DNA of 64,000 nt from CALXVA01 sp944392465 (GCA_963931155.1 OZ006978.1:434001-498000); one strand, 5' to 3'; positions 8,766-18,349 are shown, numbered from the stretch's first letter. Translations and numbers: made by a program. The notes: a model not told the origin generated them from the sequence alone.

Positions 8766-10028
8766 CTATTCTTGATTATTATTTACTCCTAATGCTTTAT
8801 TTAATCTATTTAAGCCCTCTACCAACTTATCATATGTTTCTTTAGAAATTTTGTCTGTTCCATCTCCTTTGTATGAAGTTGCTGTTTTTTTCATATCTAT
8901 TAATTCAAATCTATTTTGTGAACTTTCTCCATTATCTAACATATATATAGGAGTATAATCCACTTTATTCAAAGATATTTTCCCATCTTTTCTACTCTTT
9001 CTTAGCTCTATATTTAAAACCAATTCTTCTTTAGCTTTTTCATTAGATAAGGAAGAAGCATATGTACCAACCGAATAAGCAATAAATACATTTTCTCCAT
9101 TGCTATTTTGTCTAATTTCCATTTTCTGTACAATTGATGGATGTGAGCCAATAATTAAGTTTACACCATTTTCCACTAAAAAATCAGCAATATCTTTTTG
9201 TTCATCATTTACTGTTTCTGTAAGTTCATCTCCCCAATGCATCATAACACATATATAATCTGCACTAGCTTCTTTAGCATAATCTATATCCTTTTTTGCC
9301 TGCTTTTCACTAAATATATTTATTGCATTAGTATTATTTTGACTCTCGGTTAATAAACAAGTATATGATAAAATAGCAATTTTGCTCCCTTTTACTTCTC
9401 TTATAAGTACATTATTTTTATTTTTCTTATCACCTACTACAGTAAACCTGGCTGACTCTAAATTACTTTTTGTTTCTTTTAATCCACTTTCACCATTATC
9501 CAAACTATGCTCATTAGCAACAGAAACTAAATTTACCCCAGAAGCCCTAACCGCATTGGCAAATTCAATAGGTGCATTTTTTTCATCATATTTTGTACTA
9601 TGTGTAAAATTAGCTTCCATAGTTCCCATAACAATATCAGAAACATTCACCAAATCTGCCACATTTGAAAACATAGGTGTAAAATCATAAGAATTTTCCT
9701 TTTTATTATACGCATCTTGTAGCATCTCATCACTACACACAATATCCCCCACAGCAGATAATTTAATAATTATATCTGACTCAGAAATATTTTTATTTGT
9801 TTCTTCAATATTTTCAGAAATCTGTGAAAATATTTCTTCAGACTGTGCCCTTATTTCCTCTTGCTGTTTTGCAAGCTCTACTTTAGCTGTATATTGTCTA
9901 AACCAGTTAATCCCTATACATACAATAATAATTGCTAATAAAATACCAACTATTATAAAAAAATTCCTTGAAGTAAGAAATTCCCTTATTCGTGTATTTC
10001 TTCTAATATTTCTTCTGTTTCTCGCCAT
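8766..10028 (-). CDS. CapA-family protein with N-terminal membrane anchor
   Basis: 420-residue protein of the CapA / poly-gamma-glutamate biosynthesis family, a calcineurin-like metallophosphatase fold. A basic N-terminus (RNRRNIRRNTR) precedes one membrane segment (about 24-46, FFIIVGILLAIIIVCIGI) and a short coiled-coil-like stretch. The catalytic part then lies outside the membrane: AVGDIVCSDEM, NEHSLDNGE, MMHWGDE and IGSHPSIVQ supply the metal-binding residues. It heads the transcript with rimO. Family members are linked to capsule or envelope polymer handling; the exact substrate cannot be told from sequence. Confidence 0.88.
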   Translation of the reverse strand: MARNRRNIRRNTRIREFLTSRNFFIIVGILLAIIIVCIGINWFRQYTAKVELAKQQEEIRAQSEEIFSQISENIEETNKNISESDIIIKLSAVGDIVCSDEMLQDAYNKKENSYDFTPMFSNVADLVNVSDIVMGTMEANFTHSTKYDEKNAPIEFANAVRASGVNLVSVANEHSLDNGESGLKETKSNLESARFTVVGDKKNKNNVLIREVKGSKIAILSYTCLLTESQNNTNAINIFSEKQAKKDIDYAKEASADYICVMMHWGDELTETVNDEQKDIADFLVENGVNLIIGSHPSIVQKMEIRQNSNGENVFIAYSVGTYASSLSNEKAKEELVLNIELRKSRKDGKISLNKVDYTPIYMLDNGESSQNRFELIDMKKTATSYKGDGTDKISKETYDKLVEGLNRLNKALGVNNNQE

Positions 10029-10108
10029 AATTTTTCCTCTCTTTTTATCAATTTTATTTTTTCTTTAGGCATTTATTTGTTTAGAAAATTCAACTTTTTG
10101 CAACTAAT

Positions 10109-10137
10109 ATTTTATCATTATCTACGCTTTTTATCAA
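10109..10137 (-). promoter_or_regulatory. Promoter of the capA-like/rimO unit
   Basis: Minus strand TTGATA (10137-10132), a 17-nt spacer, then TAAAAT (10114-10109), about 80 nt upstream of the start at 10028. Close match to the housekeeping sigma consensus. Confidence 0.6.
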
Positions 10138-10153
10138 TACTTCAATTTTATCT

Positions 10154-10258
10154 TTTGTCAGTTTTGGGGACAGGCTCTTTTGCGCCAACTTTGTCAGTTT
10201 CGGGGACAGGCTTGTTTTGTAACTGCGACATTTGAGACAGACCACATTGGCACACCCC
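10154..10258. repeat. Family A repeat pair followed by a family B fragment
   Basis: Two tandem units of GTCAGTTTYGGGGACAGGCT type, separated by CTTTTGCGCCAACTTT, followed by GAGACAGACCACATTGGCA, which resembles family B (see 53395). It fills the divergent gap between the capA-like gene and the acyl-CoA ligase and lies between their two promoters. Confidence 0.65.
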
Positions 10259-10281
10259 CAAAAACTTATATTTCTTTGTTC

Positions 10282-10310
10282 TTGAATAAATTTTTATAAT
10301 ATTGTAAAAT
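10282..10310 (+). promoter_or_regulatory. Promoter of the acyl-CoA ligase gene
   Basis: TTGAAT (10282-10287), a 17-nt spacer and TAAAAT (10305-10310), about 50 nt before the gene start. Confidence 0.6.
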
Positions 10311-10358
10311 ATATCCAGTAAATTAATTTTTAACTTATGAAGGGAGGAATTGTTAGTT

Positions 10359-12152
10359 ATGGGTAAATATAAGAGAAAATTATATAACTCAACTAGAATT
10401 AATGATTTTAGAGAATTGGTTAACAGATATTCTAATTTATATTCAAATCAAATAGCATTTGAATATAAATTAGACCCTAAATCAACAAAACATATACAAA
10501 TAACATATAGTCAATTTGCACAAGATATAAAATCACTTTCAACTGCACTTTTGAATTTAGGGTTAAATAAGAAAAGAATTGCAATTATAGCTCCAAATAG
10601 ATATGAATGGTGTGTTAGTTATTTGGCTATTACTACTGGAAATATGGTTGTTGTTCCTTTAGATAAAGCTTTGCCAGATAATGAAATAAAGAACTTAATT
10701 ATTAGAAGTAAATCAGAAGCTGTTATATTTGATAATAGTTATTCAAAAATATTTGAAAAAATCGCCAAAGAAGGGAAATCTAAGCTTTCTTTTTACATCA
10801 ACATGGACAATACCGAGATCGTGAAGAATTCTAATATTACAGAAAAAGATAATACTGCAAAAAATATTAATACCAATGCTTTTAACTTTTTACATTATAG
10901 CTCATTAATCGAAAAAGGAAATTCTTTATTAGAACAAGGAGATACTCAATATGATAATATAAAAATAAATAATAAAGAAATGTCTATTATGCTATTTACT
11001 TCTGGAACCACTTCAATTTCCAAAGCTGTAGCGCTTTCACAATCTAATGTGTGCGAAGATATATACGCATTGTCACAAATGACTGATATTAGAAAAGAAG
11101 ATACTTTTTTATCATTTTTGCCACTACACCATACATTTGAATCTACATGTACATTTCTTTATGGTACTTTCTCCGGTATAACTGTAGCATTTTGTGATGG
11201 TATAAAATATGTGCAGAAAAACTTAGCTGAATTTAAAGTTACAGGATTTGTATGTGTACCTCTAATGCTTGAAATAATGTACAAAAAAATAAAGAAAGGA
11301 ATTGAAGAAAAAGGCAAAACTAAATTAGTTAAGAAAATGACTAAAGTATGCAATGGACTATTAAAATTTGGAATAGATATTAGAAGAAAAGTTTTTAAAG
11401 AAGTATTAAATAATTTAGGCGGTAAAATTAGAATTTTAATTGCTGGCGGAGCATCTATGAGTAAAGATGCTATTCAAGGTTTTTTAGACTTAGGAATTAA
11501 TCTACTTCAAGGTTATGGTTTAACAGAAACATCACCAGTAGTAGCAGGAGAAAATGATAAATTTAAAAGATGTGGTTCTGTGGGATTTCCGCTTCCCGGA
11601 ATTGATGTAAAAATATCAGAACCAGATAGTGACGGAATTGGAGAAATTGCTGTAAAAGCTCCAACAGTAATGCTTGGCTACGTAGATAATCCTGATGCTA
11701 CAAAGGAAGTATTAAAAGATGATTGGTTTTATACAGGCGACTTAGGATACTTTGATAAAGATGGATTTTTATTTGTAACTGGTAGAAAAAAAGATGTTAT
11801 AGTATTAAAAAATGGAAAAAACATATTTCCAGAAGAATTAGAGATACTTATAAACAAATTGCCATATGTTAATGAAAGTATAGTATTTGGTAAGCCTTTA
11901 GAAAACGGAGACTATAAGATATGTGCAAAAATTGTATATAATAAAGAACATTTTGAAGAAAGTCATCCAAATATATTAGAAGAAGATATAAAAAATATTA
12001 TATGGAATGACATAAAAACTGAAGTAAATCAAAAAATGCCAGCTTATAAACATATTAGGGAAATTATTGTTACAGAATCACCTTTAATAAAAACTACAAC
12101 TCAAAAAGTAAAAAGACATGAAGAGTTAAAGCTTATATTAGGCGAATGTTAA
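10359..12152 (+). CDS. Long-chain-acyl-CoA ligase (AMP-forming)
   Basis: Activates a carboxylate, probably a fatty acid, to its CoA thioester via an acyl-adenylate. It has the adenylate-forming P-loop-like motif LFTSGTTSISKAVALS (about 215), the GYGLTETSPV motif (about 390) and the hinge GRKKDVIVLKNGKNIFPEELE region (about 470). The C-terminal lysine region TTTQKVKRHEE is also present. GGGAGG (10342-10347) lies 11 nt before the ATG; an in-frame TTG at 10350 is too close to it. The only gene transcribed rightward in the window. It has no in-frame CGG. Substrate chain length is inferred from general similarity to FadD-type proteins. Confidence 0.88.
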   Translation: MGKYKRKLYNSTRINDFRELVNRYSNLYSNQIAFEYKLDPKSTKHIQITYSQFAQDIKSLSTALLNLGLNKKRIAIIAPNRYEWCVSYLAITTGNMVVVPLDKALPDNEIKNLIIRSKSEAVIFDNSYSKIFEKIAKEGKSKLSFYINMDNTEIVKNSNITEKDNTAKNINTNAFNFLHYSSLIEKGNSLLEQGDTQYDNIKINNKEMSIMLFTSGTTSISKAVALSQSNVCEDIYALSQMTDIRKEDTFLSFLPLHHTFESTCTFLYGTFSGITVAFCDGIKYVQKNLAEFKVTGFVCVPLMLEIMYKKIKKGIEEKGKTKLVKKMTKVCNGLLKFGIDIRRKVFKEVLNNLGGKIRILIAGGASMSKDAIQGFLDLGINLLQGYGLTETSPVVAGENDKFKRCGSVGFPLPGIDVKISEPDSDGIGEIAVKAPTVMLGYVDNPDATKEVLKDDWFYTGDLGYFDKDGFLFVTGRKKDVIVLKNGKNIFPEELEILINKLPYVNESIVFGKPLENGDYKICAKIVYNKEHFEESHPNILEEDIKNIIWNDIKTEVNQKMPAYKHIREIIVTESPLIKTTTQKVKRHEELKLILGEC

Positions 12153-12185
12153 TGTATACAAAAGAAGACAGCTTGTTTTATAAAT

Positions 12186-12223
12186 GTACCAATGGAGACA
12201 GTGAAGTAACCCCAATAGCATTT
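12186..12223. repeat. Family B repeat copy
   Basis: GTACCAATGGAGACAG ... CCCAATAGCATTT. It resembles the leader hairpins of the giant surface genes at 42408 and 53395 and the unit at 31294. Confidence 0.45.
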
Positions 12224-12267
12224 AAGGCAGACACAATCGATACCGATTAGATTAATTGAATATCCTA

Positions 12268-12475
12268 TAAAAAAGCACTATGCAATTTTTATCAAAATTC
12301 AATTAACATTTAGTTCAAGCTAATTTTAGAAGAATTTGTATTTAAAATTTTACTAGAGCACTTACTTGTCATGAGAAATTCCTAGTAAAATTTTAAAATA
12401 ACTTCTATCAAAAATTACTTTCACAAGAGCATGTTAATTTCTTTTTCTAAAAATTGTATAGTGTTTTTTATTTAA
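12268..12475. mobile_element. MITE-like nested palindrome of about 205 bp
   Basis: Outer arms AAAAAGCACTATGCAATTTT and TAAAAATTGTATAGTGTTTT face each other. Inner arms TTTAAAATTTTACTAG and CCTAGTAAAATTTTAAA also face each other. No coding sequence lies inside. The nested inverted repeats fit a miniature inverted-repeat element or a bidirectional terminator complex between the convergent ligase and rng genes. Confidence 0.6.
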
Positions 12476-12529
12476 GTAATCCGTGCTAATGGGATCTGCC
12501 CTCAACTTTGCATAATATCGTAAGGCAAA

Positions 12530-12590
12530 CCCGTCCCCAAAGCTGACAACTTTGGCGGAAAAGAGCCTGTCCCCAAAACTGACAAAATTA
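12530..12590. repeat. Family A repeat at the 3' end of rng
   Basis: CCCGTCCCCAAAGCTGACAA ... GGCGGAAAAGAGCCTGTCCC, then CCAAAACTGACAAAA. The rng stop codon (12588-12590) lies at its edge. Confidence 0.65.
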
Positions 12591-13778
12591 GTCGTTGCTA
12601 CACATGTGTTTTCGTGTCATTTCTAGTAAATTTAATTTTGAAAATCCAACTATTTGCGTTTTTGATCTATCTTTTTTTAAATTTTCTTTAAATAATTCTA
12701 TTATCTTTTCTTCATTTTCTTTGTTTTGCATATCTATATAGTCAATAATAATTATTCCGCCTATGTCTCTTAATCTTAATTGTTTTGCTATTTCAATTGT
12801 TGCTTCCTTGTTTACTGTATATATTGTTTGCTCCAAGTCCTTTTTGCCTGTGTATTTTCCTGAATTTACATCTATTGCTGTTAAGGCTTCTGTTTTGTCT
12901 ATCGTTATAAATCCTCCGCATTTTAGCCATATTTTTCTGTTGTTTAAGTCTTCTAATTGTTTTCCTAAATTATATTTTTCTATTAAATTGTTTTCTAGCT
13001 CAAGCTTTATTTCTGATTTATATTCATTTAATTTTTTGTCTATTATATTATATGTTGTTTCATCATTTGTAACAATACGGTATAAGTCTTGATCCATTAA
13101 ATCTATTAAAAGTTTTTGTATAATACTTTCACTTCTATATAACAATTTAGTTTTTATTGTTTTTTCTTTTTGTATTTCTTTGTTATACTCTTTTTGAATT
13201 TTTTCATATTTTGCAATATTTCTTTTTAAATCTTCTACTATTTCTTCTTCTTTTTTTAATTTGGCTGATGTTCTAATAATTGCTCCATATCCTTCTGGAA
13301 TATTTTTTTGTACAATCTCTTTTAGTCTTTTTCTTTCAGTTTCATCATTTATTTTTTGTGAAATAGTAATAAAGCTTTCTTTTGGCATTATAACAGAAAA
13401 ACGTCCTGGTATACTTAAGTGGGTAGATATTCTTGCTCCTTTTTTATTAGTACTGTCTTTTTTTACTTGTACTAATATAGGCATTCCTATTTTAAGATAA
13501 TCTTTTATATTATAGTCTGTAAAGTCTTCATTTTTATTTCCTGTTTCATTACTTACCTTTGGTATAACATCTCTTATATGTATAAATGTATTTTTATCTT
13601 TTCCTATATTCACAAAAGCAGCCTGCATACCTGGCAAAACATTTTCTACTATTCCTATGTATATATTGCCTTCTATTCGTTCTTGCCCATGCTCTTCATA
13701 TCTTTCTATTAATTTACCATTTTCTATTAATAAAATTTCTTTTTTATTATCTTTTACATCTACTAAAAGTTCTTGCAT
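12588..13778 (-). CDS. rng: Ribonuclease G/E family endoribonuclease
   Basis: Single-strand-specific endoribonuclease of rRNA and mRNA processing. An S1 RNA-binding domain (about 25-110, IYIGIVENVLPGMQAAFVNIG) leads into the catalytic domain. The two metal-binding aspartates lie in TAIDVNSG and IIIDYIDM. I start at 13778 because AAGGGA lies just upstream; ten further in-frame codons overlap the end of pth. At 396 residues it is short. It ends right after LLEMTRKHMCSND, so the C-terminal zinc-link (CPxC) and dimerisation segment known from E. coli RNase E/G is absent. The stop abuts a family A repeat, which suggests truncation by the repeat. Some clostridial homologues may also be short. Confidence 0.9.
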   Translation of the reverse strand: MQELLVDVKDNKKEILLIENGKLIERYEEHGQERIEGNIYIGIVENVLPGMQAAFVNIGKDKNTFIHIRDVIPKVSNETGNKNEDFTDYNIKDYLKIGMPILVQVKKDSTNKKGARISTHLSIPGRFSVIMPKESFITISQKINDETERKRLKEIVQKNIPEGYGAIIRTSAKLKKEEEIVEDLKRNIAKYEKIQKEYNKEIQKEKTIKTKLLYRSESIIQKLLIDLMDQDLYRIVTNDETTYNIIDKKLNEYKSEIKLELENNLIEKYNLGKQLEDLNNRKIWLKCGGFITIDKTEALTAIDVNSGKYTGKKDLEQTIYTVNKEATIEIAKQLRLRDIGGIIIIDYIDMQNKENEEKIIELFKENLKKDRSKTQIVGFSKLNLLEMTRKHMCSND

Positions 13779-13794
13779 ATATATCCCTTCTTGA

Positions 13795-14361
13795 TTAGCT
13801 TTTAACATTAAATTTGTTCATTGTATTATCTATCCCTTTTTGTATCCAGTATTCCACAGCTTCTACTGCTATATCTTCTCCTTTTTGTAATTCCACATAT
13901 TCTTCATCTGGAATATGTCCAATTACAAAATTAATTCTATCAAATTCGTGCATAGGCTTTCCTATTCCTACACGAATTCTGGCAAAATCTTCTGTATTTA
14001 ATCTAAATACAATGCTTTTCATACCATTATGTGATCCAGGTCCACCTTTTGCTCTTACTCTAATTTTAGCTGTTTCAGTATCCATATCATCATATATAAC
14101 AATTAAATTTTTTAATGGAATTTTATAAAAATTAACGAATTGGACCACAGAATCTCCGCTAAGATTCATAAATGTTTGAGGTTTTACAAGAATTACTTTC
14201 TCTCCATTTATATTCCCTGTACCATAAATAGCATTAAATTTAGATTTATTTAATTTTATTTCATTCTTTTCTGCTAATTTATTAATAACGTCAAATCCCA
14301 TATTATGCCTGGTTATAGAATAATCTGGTTCTGGATTTCCTAACCCAATAATTATATACAT
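13795..14361 (-). CDS. pth: Peptidyl-tRNA hydrolase
   Basis: Releases tRNA from prematurely dropped peptidyl-tRNA. The 188-residue protein opens with MYIIIGLGNPEPDYSITRHN, where the final His-Asn hold the catalytic His. It then shows KPQTFMNLSGDSV, YDDMD and GGPGSHNGMKS. The ATG at 14361 has AAGGA about 8 nt upstream; a longer in-frame extension would only overlap the preceding gene. It begins 4 nt after the glycosyltransferase-like gene, so translation is probably coupled. Confidence 0.97.
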   Translation of the reverse strand: MYIIIGLGNPEPDYSITRHNMGFDVINKLAEKNEIKLNKSKFNAIYGTGNINGEKVILVKPQTFMNLSGDSVVQFVNFYKIPLKNLIVIYDDMDTETAKIRVRAKGGPGSHNGMKSIVFRLNTEDFARIRVGIGKPMHEFDRINFVIGHIPDEEYVELQKGEDIAVEAVEYWIQKGIDNTMNKFNVKS

Positions 14362-14365
14362 AATT

Positions 14366-15613
14366 TTATCCTTCTCTAATATCTTTTTTAAATTTATCCC
14401 ATAATTCAATTACTCTTAAATATTCTGCATAATGTTTTTCTACTTCTGCATCATATTGATTTAATTCTCTAATTAAACATGAGAAATCACATGTTGCAAA
14501 CTCTGTATTTATTTTTTGTACACTCTTCTTTAATTTATCTCTTGTTTCATCTATTATTTTATCGTAATTTTCTCTATCTGTAATATAATATAACAATGGT
14601 TTATATCTTGTCCAACCAATAGTCGCTTTTAAAAATCTTTGCTCTATTTCGGCATCTACCAATGATATTTTTCCAAGTTTTTTTGGATATTTTCCTTTCA
14701 TTATTCCTGTATATTGTAAGAATGAATCATGAAAATGATATGTTGGTACTTTTAAAACTTCTGCATTTTTACTTTTTAATGCACATGAGAAAAATGTATC
14801 TTCTCCTCTTGCATTTGGAGGGTTGTAAAATGCTGGAATTTTATCTATATTATCTAAATTAAGGCATAATCCTGAGCCTAATACGAAGTTTTGTTTTCCT
14901 ATGCCTTCTACTACTTCCGGCTTTTTAATTCCTCTTGCTATATCTGGGTCTGCATATGAAATACAGCTTGTATTTTCTCTCATTTTTTGTATTTTATCCC
15001 ATGAGATAACTTCGTTCTCTAATGCATCTATAAAGTTTTTGTAATCTTCTTCCTTTATTACGTCTGTATATTGAATATATGGAATAGGATTCATCATTCC
15101 ACAACGATATCCCATAGTTACATCTGTATTTCTTATGTGTTTTATGTGTTCTAATAAATTTTTTTGTTTTACCCATAATATTTGGTCATCTTCCATTATA
15201 TTTGCTACTGGATATTCGTCATCATCCCAGAAAAGTATGTAATCCATTTTATGTTGCATTGCACAATATAAAATAGTATTTCTTGCTTTTGCATAACCTG
15301 TTCCAATTAGTAATTTTGCGTCAGCACTAGTCATACCAAATCTAGACATTAATATTTTTTGGTATTCTATAATACTTTCTGGCGTTATGTATTTTATTCT
15401 TAAATTCCTGTATGCTTTTGGCAAAATTCCATAAAAGTCTGTTCTTATTGTATGTTGATAATTTAAATCATATAGTATGTATATTGTAATATCTACTTCT
15501 ATATCTAGGTCTTTAATTTGTTCAACCATAAATTGTTCATAGTTGTTAATAATTTTGCATACATTAGGTCTACCACTTATAAAACCTATCCCCAAATTAA
15601 TTTTCTGTTTCAT
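14366..15613 (-). CDS. Putative GT-A-type glycosyltransferase
   Basis: 415 residues; I do not recognise a named family. Features of a nucleotide-sugar glycosyltransferase are visible: an N-terminal beta-alpha region (LGIGFISGRPNVC, VDITIYILYDL) and a DXD-like cluster in YILFWDDDEYP (about 130) after AKARNTILYCAMQ. Later come NFVLGSGLCLNLDNIDKIP and GEDTFFSCALKS, a typical acceptor-side ED motif. GAGAGGATCC precedes the ATG. It neighbours a GT-D enzyme and a pyruvyl transferase, so an envelope-glycan role is likely. It is cytoplasmic, with no membrane segment. Confidence 0.7.
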   Translation of the reverse strand: MKQKINLGIGFISGRPNVCKIINNYEQFMVEQIKDLDIEVDITIYILYDLNYQHTIRTDFYGILPKAYRNLRIKYITPESIIEYQKILMSRFGMTSADAKLLIGTGYAKARNTILYCAMQHKMDYILFWDDDEYPVANIMEDDQILWVKQKNLLEHIKHIRNTDVTMGYRCGMMNPIPYIQYTDVIKEEDYKNFIDALENEVISWDKIQKMRENTSCISYADPDIARGIKKPEVVEGIGKQNFVLGSGLCLNLDNIDKIPAFYNPPNARGEDTFFSCALKSKNAEVLKVPTYHFHDSFLQYTGIMKGKYPKKLGKISLVDAEIEQRFLKATIGWTRYKPLLYYITDRENYDKIIDETRDKLKKSVQKINTEFATCDFSCLIRELNQYDAEVEKHYAEYLRVIELWDKFKKDIREG

Positions 15614-15766
15614 AGGATCCTCTCTCTTTTATCAATCTGTTATTCATTTTATTGGTTTAAATACTAGAATATTATATCATATATTTTCTTTTTAGTCATT
15701 TTTTTGCAAATTAGTGTGTTTGTCCTTTTTTTCTCTAGTGTATTTGACTAATTTAGCTTTTATATT

Positions 15767-16651
15767 CTAGTCCATTATTCTCGCTATTATTTCTTTTTCG
15801 TATTTTTCATCTTGAATATCTTGAATATTATTTTCTCCATCTTTAACTTCTGTTACATACTTGGTTTCTATTTTTATCTTTTCTGTTGCTTTTCTTAAAA
15901 ACCATTCATACTCAATATCTACATGTCCTATATCTATTGCTCTGTATCCTTTTTTATATAAGTCATAAGCTAATACTGTAGCAGTAGGTCCCAAAGCTAA
16001 CATTATCATTTTATTTTTATCAACTTTTAATATTTCATTTAGTATTTTATCATATATTTCAAAAGCATTTTCAGATGGACAAATAATTCTTTGTATTGAT
16101 TTCATATTATCAAATAAATCATTGCCTACACCTAATCTACTATATTCTCCTTCAACTATAACAACCTCCTGATTGTCCCATATTCTTCTTAAATTTTGCA
16201 CATAATCTCCTACCCAAGATTTATCTTTATAATCTATATAAAACCTTGTAATATTAGAAGAATAGTATTGTTTATTTTTTGATAATAGTTTTAAAAGTTT
16301 AAATTTATTATCATGAAGCCAGCCTTTCCAAAAATTATTTGCAAAATCGTTATATTTTTCAGAATACTCTAAATCTATAACATTGTTAATTCCTATTAGT
16401 AATCCTTTTTCATTGCTATCTAAAACTTGTTTTAATCTTTTGGCTAATTCTTTATTATATTTTTGATATTTCATTCCAACTCCGCAAATCATATCAAATT
16501 CGCCATCCCCAAACCTAGCAATAGAGCAATTATCATTTACTATTTTTTCTATTGTATCGTCTGGGCTTTTTATTTTAAATCCACTTAAAATGTCTTCTGT
16601 TTTTGCAGTATAATTTTTATTAGTTTTACTAACCTTCATTTTTAATTTCAT
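15767..16651 (-). CDS. GT-D fold glycosyltransferase (DUF1792 type)
   Basis: 294 residues with the hallmark NCSIARFGDGEFDMICGVGM (about 45-65), the motif of the DUF1792/GT-D glycosyltransferases that extend glycans on serine-rich surface proteins in streptococci. The later MLALGPTATVLAYDLYKKG region and the GHVDIEYEW motif also fit that family. Two starts are possible. The ATG at 16651 touches its AGGAAGGA site, while the ATG at 16639 lies 13 nt from it. A glycosyltransferase next to giant surface proteins is suggestive, but the two loci are 16 kb apart. Confidence 0.82.
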   Translation of the reverse strand: MKLKMKVSKTNKNYTAKTEDILSGFKIKSPDDTIEKIVNDNCSIARFGDGEFDMICGVGMKYQKYNKELAKRLKQVLDSNEKGLLIGINNVIDLEYSEKYNDFANNFWKGWLHDNKFKLLKLLSKNKQYYSSNITRFYIDYKDKSWVGDYVQNLRRIWDNQEVVIVEGEYSRLGVGNDLFDNMKSIQRIICPSENAFEIYDKILNEILKVDKNKMIMLALGPTATVLAYDLYKKGYRAIDIGHVDIEYEWFLRKATEKIKIETKYVTEVKDGENNIQDIQDEKYEKEIIARIMD

Positions 16652-16708
16652 TCCTTCCTAGAGGCACAATTCTGGTTGGAAAAGAATTAAATTATAATTA
16701 TTTTTCAA
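16652..16708 (-). repeat. Shared leader element, copy 1 (upstream of the GT-D gene)
   Basis: Nearly identical to 20344-20398 upstream of era. On the coding strand it reads TTGAAAAATAATTATAATTT, then AATTC, then TTTTYCAA, a loop, GTGCCTC and the purine-rich ribosome site. TTGAAAAA and TTTTTCAA can pair, and TATAAT lies in the loop. It could be a shared promoter or leader. Confidence 0.55.
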
Positions 16709-17126
16709 CCTTTTTTCTACCTTTTTGATAGCTTTTATAGTTTACTCTACACTATCTTAATAATATTTAATATTATACTATATTTTTATGTTTTTGTTTA
16801 TTAATTTTTTCTTTATTCTACATATGTAAACAAGCATAGTATTTATTAAATAAAATGCTTTAAAAAGCTTAGATATTATTAAAAAATAAAGAAATCTATT
16901 AAAATAGATTTTTTAGTATTGGTATTTAATTGTTATTGTCTAAAGATATTGCTTAGACATTCTAAGTTTTTTAAAATATTTTATTGTTTTATTATTAGTT
17001 TATATTGTTTTACATACCTTTAGTAAAAAGGTTAAATTATTTAATATTTTTATTCTATTATATTTTTTTATTTTCCTTTTTCCTAAAGGTATGTTACTAC
17101 TACAATCTTCTTTCATAAACTCCTCA
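16709..17126. other. Intergenic region between the pyruvyl transferase and GT-D genes
   Basis: About 420 nt of very A+T-rich sequence with no gene. It contains one clear long inverted repeat, ACATACCTTTAGTAAAAAGG (17012-17031) facing CCTTTTTCCTAAAGGTATGT (17075-17094), with a 43-nt loop. This could be an unusual terminator for the gene ending at 17127 or a small palindromic element. Confidence 0.5.
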
Positions 17127-18170
17127 TTATTCAAAGGCAGTATCTAAAAAATTATTTACTCTTGTTTGCTCTTTTTGTAATATCTCATGTGCTTTAGAAT
17201 AATCATTATCTAAAATATCTGCCGTAATTTTTTTATTAAATACTCTATTTTTCATTTCAAATGTTTCTAATAAAGTTTCAATTCTTGAATACATACTTTG
17301 TAAATTTCCACCTTCTCTTTCAAATACAATAAAAGGTGTTGAGAATATTATTGAAAACACACATGAATGAAATGAATCTGTTGCTACTAGGAAAGCATTT
17401 TTTTCTAAGTATAGAAATTCAGCTGGTCCCATATCATAATATGGACTATCTTTATCTGATATATCTATTATTTCACATTCGTTTTCTTGTGCTACTCTTT
17501 TTAGCTCTTTCCAGACATCGCTTGATACATCTCCTAAGAAACTTTTTAAAATGTATTTGTCTGTTTTTAAACTTTCTGGTTTTTTCATAACCTTTTCCCA
17601 TTCAGATTTATCAAGCATCATTGTTGGATCTATTAAAACCTCTACATCATCTCTGCCAGTTAATTTTCCTACTATTTCTTTTCCTGCAGATTCTCTAACA
17701 GATATACTCTTTATATTATTTAATCCATTTTTACATAATTCATATAAGTTACTCCCTTCTTCAGGTGCGTAATCAATTCCAAAACTTGCTGAAAAAGAAA
17801 CTCTCTTTTCCTTTGGTACAAAAGTGCCTAATGCTTTATCTGAAAAAATTTTATCAAATGTAAAATTCCAGATTTGGTCACTTCCCATAACGATATAATC
17901 ATAATCTCTTTTAAATCTTTCTGGTACTTCATGCTCTTTATATAGAATTTCATCTGCAAACTCTATATTTTCATTAAATTTTTTAAATTTCTTTAATCTA
18001 CTTTCATCTTTTTCATTTCTGATAACAGGAACATCATCCTCTAATCCTATGTATTTTATTGTTTCCGCTTCTAGTCCTTTATTTCTTAAAACTTGTTGAA
18101 CTGCATAATTTTGTAATCTATTTCCAAAATTATACTCTCCAAATAATGTTACGATTCCTGCTTTTTTCAT
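17127..18170 (-). CDS. Polysaccharide pyruvyl transferase family protein
   Basis: 347 residues. The N-terminal GIVTLFGEYNFGNRLQNYAVQ, the central YIVMGSDQIWN and VSFSASFGI, and the C-terminal ATDSFHSCVFSIIFSTPFIVF are the familiar signature of the WcaK/CsaB-like family, which transfers pyruvate ketals to cell-wall or capsular sugars. It heads the downstream glycosyltransferase group and has its own promoter. Pyruvylated secondary wall polymers commonly anchor surface-layer proteins in Firmicutes; whether that holds here cannot be seen. Confidence 0.88.
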   Translation of the reverse strand: MKKAGIVTLFGEYNFGNRLQNYAVQQVLRNKGLEAETIKYIGLEDDVPVIRNEKDESRLKKFKKFNENIEFADEILYKEHEVPERFKRDYDYIVMGSDQIWNFTFDKIFSDKALGTFVPKEKRVSFSASFGIDYAPEEGSNLYELCKNGLNNIKSISVRESAGKEIVGKLTGRDDVEVLIDPTMMLDKSEWEKVMKKPESLKTDKYILKSFLGDVSSDVWKELKRVAQENECEIIDISDKDSPYYDMGPAEFLYLEKNAFLVATDSFHSCVFSIIFSTPFIVFEREGGNLQSMYSRIETLLETFEMKNRVFNKKITADILDNDYSKAHEILQKEQTRVNNFLDTAFE

Positions 18171-18233
18171 TTCATCCCCCTTTCTTTTTTAGCTACAAAT
18201 TTTGTAGTATAATTTAATAATTTGAACTCTTAA

Positions 18234-18262
18234 ATTATATCATAAAATTTTTTAAAAATCAA
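18234..18262 (-). promoter_or_regulatory. Promoter of the glycan gene cluster
   Basis: Minus strand TTGATT (18262-18257), a 17-nt spacer and TATAAT (18239-18234), about 65 nt upstream of the pyruvyl transferase start. Confidence 0.6.
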
Positions 18263-18288
18263 TCTTTTTTAGTCGTAGACTACAAAAG

Positions 18289-18349
18289 AAAAAATATAAG
18301 CAATGTACCAATACACTTTTTATGTATACTTTAAATTTGCTTATATTTT
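18289..18349 (-). terminator. Terminator of recO
   Basis: AAAATATAAGCAA around the recO stop pairs with TTGCTTATATTTT farther on, followed by TTCTTTT. The loop itself holds GTATAC/GTAC words. A+T-rich but with a long stem. Confidence 0.5.
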
